Below, piece by piece: positions 52,387 through 58,535 of a DNA stretch of 64,000 nt (position 1 is its first letter; each line of letters starts with the position of its first letter). The notes below the pieces were generated by a model. It worked only from the letters and a program-made list of their open reading frames with translations, was not told the origin of the DNA and made no database searches. This stretch comes from Microtetraspora sp. NBRC 13810. GTDB lineage: Bacteria > Actinomycetota > Actinomycetes > Streptosporangiales > Streptosporangiaceae. A program made the translations under genes and the position numbers. The stretch covers positions 62,001 through 126,000 of the forward strand of contig NZ_BSRQ01000002.1 in assembly GCF_030268685.1 (NCBI RefSeq). The letters run 5' to 3'.

Positions 52387-52496
52387 CAGGCACCCATAAT
52401 GATCGATACACCCTCAATGGCACCCATCATGATCAATGCATTTTTAGCCACACCCATCATGATTAACGGGTCCATAAGGGCGATAATGGTGGACAC
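52386..52496 (-). CDS. 36-residue hydrophobic decapeptide-repeat peptide (unrecognised)
   Basis: The GTG at 52496 has a perfect AAGGAGG (52510-52504) at 7 bp, the strongest ribosome site in this region. The product MSTIIALMDP-LIMMGVAKNA-LIMMGAIEGV-SIIMGA has a ten-residue period with an [LS]-I-[MI]-M-G core. It is Met/Ile-rich with only three charged residues. The segment has much lower G+C than the window and lies between a minus-strand terminator at 52638 and another at 52258, so it is a separate short transcript. It lies downstream of an AfsR-like gene on the same strand, the position of afsS beside afsR in Streptomyces, but the repeat differs from that of AfsS. Longer in-frame starts (62 or 77 residues) lack a ribosome site. 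Function unknown. Confidence 0.55.
   Translation of the reverse strand: MSTIIALMDPLIMMGVAKNALIMMGAIEGVSIIMGA
52391..52463 (-). repeat. Three exact 30-bp-spaced repeats encoding the peptide units
   Basis: CACCCATCATGAT occurs at 52421 and 52451 and, with one change, at 52391, so the DNA period is exactly 30 bp (ten codons). The intervening 17 bp differ between units. Confidence 0.85.
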
Positions 52497-52572
52497 GAAA
52501 ATTCCTCCTTGAGGAGTTTCTGGTTCACACAATAAAAGTCGGAAAAAACCCCTCTTGCGGGCTTTCGTGCTC

Positions 52573-52619
52573 ATACTACCAGCACACACCGGCGTTTCGG
52601 CACTCGCCCATTCACTCAC
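52573..52619 (-). promoter_or_regulatory. Candidate promoter of the small-peptide transcript
   Basis: Minus strand -10 TAGTAT (52578-52573). GTG-rich heptamers GTGTGTG, GCGAGTG and GTGAGTG lie upstream (plus-strand positions 52583, 52601, 52613). SARP activators bind heptamer repeats near the -35 region, but the spacing here (18 and 12 bp) is not the canonical 11 bp. A short hairpin with T6 (52543-52562) lies in the leader and could act as a weak attenuator. Confidence 0.35.
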
Positions 52620-52637
52620 GCTTCATCCCAAAATCCG

Positions 52638-52669
52638 AAAAATGACCATAAACCTAAGTATTATGGTCA
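52638..52669 (-). terminator. Intrinsic terminator of the AfsR-like gene
   Basis: Minus strand TGACCATAA, nine-base loop, TTATGGTCA, then five T (52642-52638). It starts 17 bp after the AfsR-like stop codon. The stem is unusually A+T-rich for this genome. Confidence 0.75.
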
Positions 52670-52686
52670 ACCAGGCGGATGGATAA

Positions 52687-55600
52687 TCAGGAACCGGTAG
52701 CTTCCACACCTTGAAGGCGGAGTCGTATTATTTCGGACTCGGGGGCATCAAGCGCCTCGAATATCGCAAGCGCTTGCTCTAGAAAAGGTCTGGCCGCTTC
52801 GTGCCCCCGCATGTGGAGCGAGGTCTCCCCCAGCCCCTGAAGGCAGGCCGCCTCCAGGGCTGGGTCCTCCAGCCTCCGCGCCTCACGCAGGCCGCGCTGG
52901 TAGGTCTCGTAGGCGGGGGTGTACTGCCCGCTGCCACGCTGCGCCTCGCCCATGGCGTGCAGCGCACGGATCTCCTGGTAGGGATCGCTTATCTCCCGCG
53001 CCAGCGCCAGCGCCTTATGGAAGTGGATGAGCGCTTGCGCGTGCATTTCCCGCAGCAGATACGTCCTGCCGATGTTGCTGAGCGCATCCGCCTCGTGTCG
53101 GCGGTCACCTGTCTCCCGGTAGACAGACAACGCTTCCCGGTAGAAGTGCAGGGCTTCGTCGTAACGCCCTTTGTACTGGTGCACGTTCGCCACGTTGTTG
53201 AGGGCCACTGCCTCGTTCTGCCGCCAGCCCACCTCACGCATTATCGCCAAAGCTCGCTGGAATAGTTCCAGCGCTTCGCGATGACGACCCCGGTCGAAAC
53301 GCCACTGGCCGATGTTGTTGAGGGCCATCGCCCCGAACGGAGCGTTGTCGAGGGTCCGGGCGATCTCCCACGACTGCTCGAAGGCGGCGACCGCTTCTTC
53401 CGTGCGTCCCAGGTAGTTCAGCGCGTTCCCCTTGTGCAGTAACGCTTCTCCCTCGCCATGCGCCACCCCCAGTTCGCGGTACAGCGCGATCGCCCGTTCC
53501 GCGTACGCCACAGCCGCCTGGTTGCGACCGGACAGCCAGGACACCCGCGCGAGATGGTCAAGGGTGTCAGCCTCACCACGCCGGTCGTTGATCTCGCGGA
53601 ACGCCCGCAGGCCCGCCTGCGCGTGCTCGAAGGCGGCATCGTAATAACCGGTACGGCTGCGCACGAGGCTGAGTTCGAGTTCGGCATGCGCCTCGCCGCC
53701 GCGGTGACCGGTCTCCCGGCAGACCCGCCGGGAGATCTCATGGATGTCGAGCGCGTCCTCCCAGTGCGCCGACCATTCCAGGTACTGAGCAAGGATGCGT
53801 GGCAGCAGGGCCGCGTGGGCGGAGAAGCCGTGGTGAGCGGCGTAGCGAACGCATGCCAGAAGATTGGCCCGTTCGGCACGCAGCCATTCCACGGCCGTGC
53901 GCGGCTCGGTCACCTCAGGCGCGTCAACCGGCGGATAGGAGACCCGCACATCGACGGGGCGCCGATGCGGATACAGCCTGCGTCCGGCCTGATCGGCGGT
54001 GTGCAGGTAGAAGTCGAGCAGCCGGTGTACGGCCTGCCGAGGCTCCTCCCACGGTACCGCCGCCGCGCGTTCGCGGGCATAGTCGCGCAGCAGATCGTGC
54101 AGCCGGACGCGTCCTGGATGCGGTTCCTCGACCAGATGCCGGTCGATCAGCCCTTCGAGGACGCGCTCCGTCGTGGCCCGGTCGTAGCCGATCAGCGCCG
54201 CTGCGGCGTCGGTGGACAGGTCGTCTCCCACATGGAGGCCGAGACGGCGGAACGCCCGCTGCCCTTCCGCGGAAAGCTCGCGGTAAGAGAGATCGAACGC
54301 GGAGCTCAGATCGCTGTCCTCCGCGTGCATCTCGGCCAGCCGATCCCTGGCTCGTGAGAGCCTGGTGGCCAGCCCGTCGACACCCCTCGCGGGCCGGTGC
54401 CGGAGCTTGTTCGCCACGATGGTGACGGCGAGCGGCAGATGCCCGCACAGGCTCACCACCTCCTTGACGGCGCGGGCGTCCACCTTTCGGTCGAGACCGA
54501 CGATCCGCCGGAACAAGAGGGCGGCGTCATTCGGCGCGAGGATGTCGAGCGAGAGCGGCCGGACTCCGTCGAGTCCAGCGAGCCGCCGCCTACTGGTGAT
54601 CAGCACAAGGCATCCGGGCGTTCCGGGCAGAAGCGGCCGGACCTGGTCAGCGCCGGCGGCGTCATCAAGCACGACCAGCGTCCGTCGATTCGCCAGCCGC
54701 GCCCGCCACAGCGCGGCACGTTCCTCCAACCGGTCCGGAATCCAGCGAGGATCTTCACCGATCATGTGGAGCAGGGATTTCAGGGCATCGGCGGCCTCGA
54801 CCGGTGGCCGGTTCGGGTCGTGCGCGTGCAGATGGAGGTACAGGCGTCCGTCCGGATAGCGGTGGGCGAGCCGGTGAGCGGCGTGGATCGCGAGCGCCGA
54901 CTTGCCGATCCCGGCCATGCCGTCGATGGCCTCGATGGACACTGCCGTCGGCGTGGGGTCGAGCGCCTCGTACAGGCGCTGCAACTCGGCCTCCCTGCCG
55001 GTGAAGTCCGCGGTGTCACGCGGCAGCGTGTCAGCAAGCGATGTCCCCTGCGCCCGCTGGACGGGCGGAGCCGCCAGACCGGGATCTCCGCGCAGGATGC
55101 GCTCGTAGGTACCGCGCAGCGACGCGGCGGGCTCCGCGCCGAGATCCCCCACGAGTCGGCGTCTGGCCTGGTGATACGCCTCCAGCGCATCGCCTTGGCG
55201 GTTACATCGGTAGAGGGCCACCATCAGGTCCTCGACGAACGATTCGTCATAGGGATGCTGCCCGACGAGCCGGTACAACTCGCCGATCAGCTCGCTGTGC
55301 CGGCCCGCCTCGAGTTCGAGTGCGAGCCGCATTCCGATGACCGCGCGATGCTCGTTTTCCAGGCTTATACGGAACTTCTCTACCCATTCTCCAGACAGTC
55401 CGGAAAGGGGTTCTCCACGCCATAATTCTTCGGCATCGCGCAGGAGACGCAGCGCGTCCTCCGCGTCCCCGCTGTCCGCGATGGCACGCGCCTGCGCGTA
55501 CAGCCGCCGGAACCGGTGTAGATCGATGCGCTCCGGGTCGACGTCCAGCAGGTAAGCCCCGGGACGCGAACTCACCCGCGCTTCATGCGCGCCGAATTGC

Positions 55601-55818
55601 AGCCGGCCACGCAACCGCGCGATGTAACTGTGCACACTCCCACGGGCCTTGGACGGCGGCGTGTCACCCCATACCCGCTCGATCATACTTTCGATGGAAA
55701 CGGGCTGCCGGGGAGTGAGCAGCAGGAGCGCCAGCACGAATCGTTCTTTAGCCGAGCCCAGTTCACGCAACGCCCCGTCGGCCCGCAACTCTACGGAGCC
55801 GAGTACTCGGAACTCCAT
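52687..55818 (-). CDS. Full-length AfsR-type SARP regulator (winged helix-BTAD-NB-ARC-TPR)
   Basis: About 1043 residues. A winged helix covers residues 1-95 (MEFRVLGSVELRADGALREL ... SVHSYIARLRGRLQFG), BTAD 96-245 (HPYDESFVEDLMVALYRCNR, GDLGAEPAASLRGTYERIL), NB-ARC 275-560 (P-loop DGMAGIGKSA, Walker B TLVVLDDAA, GLPL CGHLPLAVTI) and a C-terminal solenoid of seven or more TPRs (GRYDEALHFYREALSVYRET and similar). AfsR of Streptomyces has this layout, is phosphorylated by Ser/Thr kinases and activates the small gene afsS. The best start is ATG 55818 with AAAGGAC; a TTG at 55842 is less likely. It converges on the NB-ARC gene of the BASS pair, and a small repeat-peptide ORF follows it. Confidence 0.93.
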   Translation of the reverse strand: MEFRVLGSVELRADGALRELGSAKERFVLALLLLTPRQPVSIESMIERVWGDTPPSKARGSVHSYIARLRGRLQFGAHEARVSSRPGAYLLDVDPERIDLHRFRRLYAQARAIADSGDAEDALRLLRDAEELWRGEPLSGLSGEWVEKFRISLENEHRAVIGMRLALELEAGRHSELIGELYRLVGQHPYDESFVEDLMVALYRCNRQGDALEAYHQARRRLVGDLGAEPAASLRGTYERILRGDPGLAAPPVQRAQGTSLADTLPRDTADFTGREAELQRLYEALDPTPTAVSIEAIDGMAGIGKSALAIHAAHRLAHRYPDGRLYLHLHAHDPNRPPVEAADALKSLLHMIGEDPRWIPDRLEERAALWRARLANRRTLVVLDDAAGADQVRPLLPGTPGCLVLITSRRRLAGLDGVRPLSLDILAPNDAALLFRRIVGLDRKVDARAVKEVVSLCGHLPLAVTIVANKLRHRPARGVDGLATRLSRARDRLAEMHAEDSDLSSAFDLSYRELSAEGQRAFRRLGLHVGDDLSTDAAAALIGYDRATTERVLEGLIDRHLVEEPHPGRVRLHDLLRDYARERAAAVPWEEPRQAVHRLLDFYLHTADQAGRRLYPHRRPVDVRVSYPPVDAPEVTEPRTAVEWLRAERANLLACVRYAAHHGFSAHAALLPRILAQYLEWSAHWEDALDIHEISRRVCRETGHRGGEAHAELELSLVRSRTGYYDAAFEHAQAGLRAFREINDRRGEADTLDHLARVSWLSGRNQAAVAYAERAIALYRELGVAHGEGEALLHKGNALNYLGRTEEAVAAFEQSWEIARTLDNAPFGAMALNNIGQWRFDRGRHREALELFQRALAIMREVGWRQNEAVALNNVANVHQYKGRYDEALHFYREALSVYRETGDRRHEADALSNIGRTYLLREMHAQALIHFHKALALAREISDPYQEIRALHAMGEAQRGSGQYTPAYETYQRGLREARRLEDPALEAACLQGLGETSLHMRGHEAARPFLEQALAIFEALDAPESEIIRLRLQGVEATGS

Positions 55819-56058
55819 CCACGAGTGTCCTTTCGGCAGCAATTTACCCGCCGCTAGCCAGTTTCTCCCGTGTGGGGCTATCGGTCCACGTCACGACAGC
55901 GATCGATGCGCAGGCGCGACATACGGATGCGCTCACGGTAACTGCAAGGTTTTATCCAGGTCCAGTCTGGATGCTCAGATAGATCGATAAAAATCACAAT
56001 AACGGCCTGACTTATAGGTACAAGAAATCCTGGCCGAAGCGGAAAGGAGTTCACATCG

Positions 56059-57273
56059 ATGCCGTGCACAGAGAAATATCACGTGCCAGTCGGTCCCGAC
56101 GCCGCCCGGTGGGTGACCCGCCGGAGCGTGCGGACCGTTCTGGTGATCGTGCACACGGTCACCTCCGGCCAGCGGTTGCTGGACATCGTCCACCTGCTCG
56201 CCACCGACCTACGGGTCCAGGTGGTCTTCACCATCGGACCGGACGTGTTCGGCAACGGGGTGACCGAGCTGCTGAACCGGATCGGCGGCGTGGTCCTGCC
56301 GTGGCATCTGGTCATACGCCACCGGTTCGACCTCGCGGTGGCCGCCGCGTACGGGGGGATCGAGGAGGTGCACGCGCCGCTCATCGTCCTCCCGCACGGC
56401 GCCGGGTACAACAAGCGGGTGAGCCGCCGGACCCGGGGCGGGCCCGCCGGCGTCCGCGGCGTGTACGGGCTGAGCCCGCAGGAGCTCGTGCGGGACGGCA
56501 CGGTGGTGCCCGCGGCCATCGTGCTCGCGCACGACGTGGAGCTGCGCCGGCTTGGGCGAAGCTGCCCCGAGGCCGTCCCGGTGGCCGAGGTGGTCGGCGA
56601 TCCCTGCCACGACCGGCTGATGGCCAGCGCGCATCTGCGGCCCGCCTACCGCCGGGCGCTCGGTGTCGGAGACGATCGGGAACTCGTGGTGGTGACCTCC
56701 ACCTGGGGCACAGGTTCGCTGTTCGGCAGGCGCGCCGAGTTGCTGCCGCGGCTGTTGGCCGAACTGCCGCGCGACCGCTACCGCGTCGCCATGCTCCTGC
56801 ATCCGAACGTCTGGTTCGGGCACGGGATCTGGCAGATCCAGGGGTGGCTCGCGGACTCCGTGCGCGGCGGGCTCGCGCTGGTGTCGCCGGAGGCGGACTG
56901 GCGCGGCGCGCTGGTGGCCGCCGATCACGTCGTCGGCGACCACGGCTCGGTCGCGGTCTACGGTGCGGCGTGCGGCGCGTCCGTCCTGCTGGCGGGCGAG
57001 GCCACGGACGACCTCGACCCCGAGTCCGCCGGCGGCCTGCTCGCCGCGACCGCCCCCGTGCTGCGCCCCGATCGACCGCCGGCCGCCCAGCTTGCGGACG
57101 CCGCCGCCCGCCGTCCCGGCCTCAGGCCGGTCGCGGCACGGCTCACCTCTGCTCCTGGCGAGTTCGACCGGAACATGCGGCGGCTGATGTACCGCCTCAT
57201 GCGCCTGCCGCAACCGCGCACTCTCGCCCGTACCGAGCCGGTGCCGCCCCCCTTCGTCAGCGCCCCCGCCTGA
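56059..57273 (+). CDS. Glycosyltransferase-like protein of unknown function (GT-B/CDP-glycerol-transferase-like fold)
   Basis: A 404-residue soluble protein. Features fit a two-Rossmann (GT-B-like) protein: VLVIVHTVTSGQRLLDIVHL at the start, VLPHGAGYNKRVS in the N-terminal half, and a C-terminal half with VVVTSTWGTGSLFGRRAELL, MLLHPNVWFGHGIWQIQGWL and VGDHGSVAVYGAACGASVLL. The HGxx...D-H-G-S pattern resembles CDP-glycerol glycerophosphotransferases and related wall enzymes, but homology is not certain. Similar actinomycete proteins are unnamed. AAAGGAG precedes ATG 56059. The PfkB kinase gene follows after 23 bp, so they form a unit. The gap 55819-56058 is A+T-rich and must hold the divergent promoters of this unit and the AfsR-like gene. 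Confidence 0.65.
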   Translation: MPCTEKYHVPVGPDAARWVTRRSVRTVLVIVHTVTSGQRLLDIVHLLATDLRVQVVFTIGPDVFGNGVTELLNRIGGVVLPWHLVIRHRFDLAVAAAYGGIEEVHAPLIVLPHGAGYNKRVSRRTRGGPAGVRGVYGLSPQELVRDGTVVPAAIVLAHDVELRRLGRSCPEAVPVAEVVGDPCHDRLMASAHLRPAYRRALGVGDDRELVVVTSTWGTGSLFGRRAELLPRLLAELPRDRYRVAMLLHPNVWFGHGIWQIQGWLADSVRGGLALVSPEADWRGALVAADHVVGDHGSVAVYGAACGASVLLAGEATDDLDPESAGGLLAATAPVLRPDRPPAAQLADAAARRPGLRPVAARLTSAPGEFDRNMRRLMYRLMRLPQPRTLARTEPVPPPFVSAPA

Positions 57274-57296
57274 CCGTGCGAACCCGAGGAGCCGTC

Positions 57297-58235
57297 ATGG
57301 GAAGCAAGATCGTGGTCGCCGGTGTCACCAGCCTGTACATGGCGTTGCCGGTCGAGGGGTTCCCCCTTCCGTACACGCCCGTCCATTTCCCCGACTGGTT
57401 GCGTGCCGACGTGTCGGGGGCCGCCTGCCACATCGCCGATATCTTGCGTGCACTCGGTGGCGACGTCCGGCTGTGCACCTTCGTGGGAAACGACATCGCC
57501 GGACAGGCGATCACGACCTCGCTGCGTGCCCGAGGACTGCTCGGGGGCGGTGTTGTGACCACGCTGCACTCGTCGCTCGGTGTCGTGCTCGTCGACCCGG
57601 ACGGACGGCGCCGCGGCCATCCGTACCTCGCCTCCGTCAACGCCCTGGAGTACCCGGTCGAAGCGTTCCGCAAGGAGATGCGCGGCTCCGACCTCGCCGT
57701 GCTCACCAACACCGCCTTCGTGCGGCCCCTGCTACGGCACGCGCACCGCGAAGGGGTCCCCATAGCCGTGGACGTCCACGTGATCACGGACGTGAACGAC
57801 GCCTACAACCGGCCCTGGCTGGAGGTCGCCGACATCATCTTCTGCAGTGACGAGCGCCTGCCCTGCCCCCCAAGACAGTGGGTGGCCCAGATCTTCGCCT
57901 GCTACCCCGGCTGCATGATCGCAGCAGTGGGACGCGGCGAGCGAGGCTGTCTCATGGGACTGAAGGACGGCCGTCTGATCGAGGCCGCGGCCGTGGCGCC
58001 ACGCGGGGTGGTGAGCACTTCGGGGGCCGGAGACGCGCTCTTCGCGTCGTTCCTGCACACCTGGCTCGCCTCGCACAACCCGGTCGCCGCGTTGGAGGAC
58101 GCCGTGCTGCACGCGGGGTGGAAGGTGGGCGACACGTTTCCGGGTGCGGTGTCCCTCACCGAGGACGAACTACGCCGGCTGCGCGAAGCGCACCCTGTCA
58201 AAGTCGTGTTCGACCGCTGGGACGACACCGTCTGA
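57297..58235 (+). CDS. PfkB-family carbohydrate/nucleoside kinase
   Basis: A 312-residue PfkB-family kinase. The N-terminal SGAACHIADILRALGGDVRL and VGNDIAGQAITTSLRARGLL, and the C-terminal motif VSTSGAGDALFASFLHTWLA with the catalytic Asp, are diagnostic. The substrate is unclear: it lacks the ribokinase GGKGANQ sequence and has SGAAC in its place. It is translated from ATG 57297 (GAGGAG upstream), directly after the glycosyltransferase-like gene, which suggests a joint pathway for a modified sugar or nucleoside. Confidence 0.88.
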   Translation: MGSKIVVAGVTSLYMALPVEGFPLPYTPVHFPDWLRADVSGAACHIADILRALGGDVRLCTFVGNDIAGQAITTSLRARGLLGGGVVTTLHSSLGVVLVDPDGRRRGHPYLASVNALEYPVEAFRKEMRGSDLAVLTNTAFVRPLLRHAHREGVPIAVDVHVITDVNDAYNRPWLEVADIIFCSDERLPCPPRQWVAQIFACYPGCMIAAVGRGERGCLMGLKDGRLIEAAAVAPRGVVSTSGAGDALFASFLHTWLASHNPVAALEDAVLHAGWKVGDTFPGAVSLTEDELRRLREAHPVKVVFDRWDDTV

Positions 58236-58257
58236 TCTGCGGGCCCCGATCCATGCT

Positions 58258-58292
58258 CGGTTCCGGCCGGTCTGGTCACCCGGCCGGCACCG
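58258..58292 (+). terminator. Hairpin terminator after the PfkB gene
   Basis: CGGT-T-CCGGCCGG and CCGGCCGG-C-ACCG pair (12 bp with one mismatch) around a nine-base loop, 22 bp after the stop codon. Confidence 0.65.
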
Positions 58293-58391
58293 AGGGCGCC
58301 GCCCTCTCACGGCCCCGCTGTCGTGTTTGTCGTGATCGATCTGTTGCCGGATGTGCCCTTTTGAAATCTGGAGGTAACGCCTAGCCTTCCG

Positions 58392-58403
58392 GATAACGTT
58401 ATC
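58392..58403. promoter_or_regulatory. LacI-type palindrome upstream of the GH95-like gene
   Basis: GATAACGTTATC is a perfect 12-bp palindrome with a central CG, 133 bp before the gene. ATAACGTTAT cores are typical of actinobacterial LacI-family sugar regulators. Confidence 0.6.
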
Positions 58404-58412
58404 TCAGCCTCT

Positions 58413-58430
58413 GTTTCGGAGATCCGAAAC
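58413..58430. promoter_or_regulatory. Second inverted repeat upstream of the GH95-like gene
   Basis: GTTTCGGA-GA-TCCGAAAC, 8-bp perfect arms, with its centre 24 bp from that of the GATAACGTTATC palindrome. The sequence differs, so a second regulator may act here. No gene lies between 58293 and 58535. Confidence 0.55.
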
Positions 58431-58535
58431 CGGAGCAAGGAGGGCTGCGCAGTGGGCGGAGCCATGCTTTCTGCCTGGTCACGGCGCCGCCATGCGGTCA
58501 CGGCCACCGTAAGCGAAAGGTACCGAGGCACCACC

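Noticed and set aside
52303-52512. 69-codon plus-strand frame opposite the peptide repeats (repeated PIMI units)
   Set aside because: It is periodic only because the DNA repeat is 30 bp; it has no ribosome site and both terminators point to minus-strand transcription.
52387-52619. Longer versions (62 or 77 residues) of the repeat peptide
   Set aside because: The upstream in-frame starts have no Shine-Dalgarno and would place codons over the proposed -10 TAGTAT; the GTG at 52496 has a perfect ribosome site.
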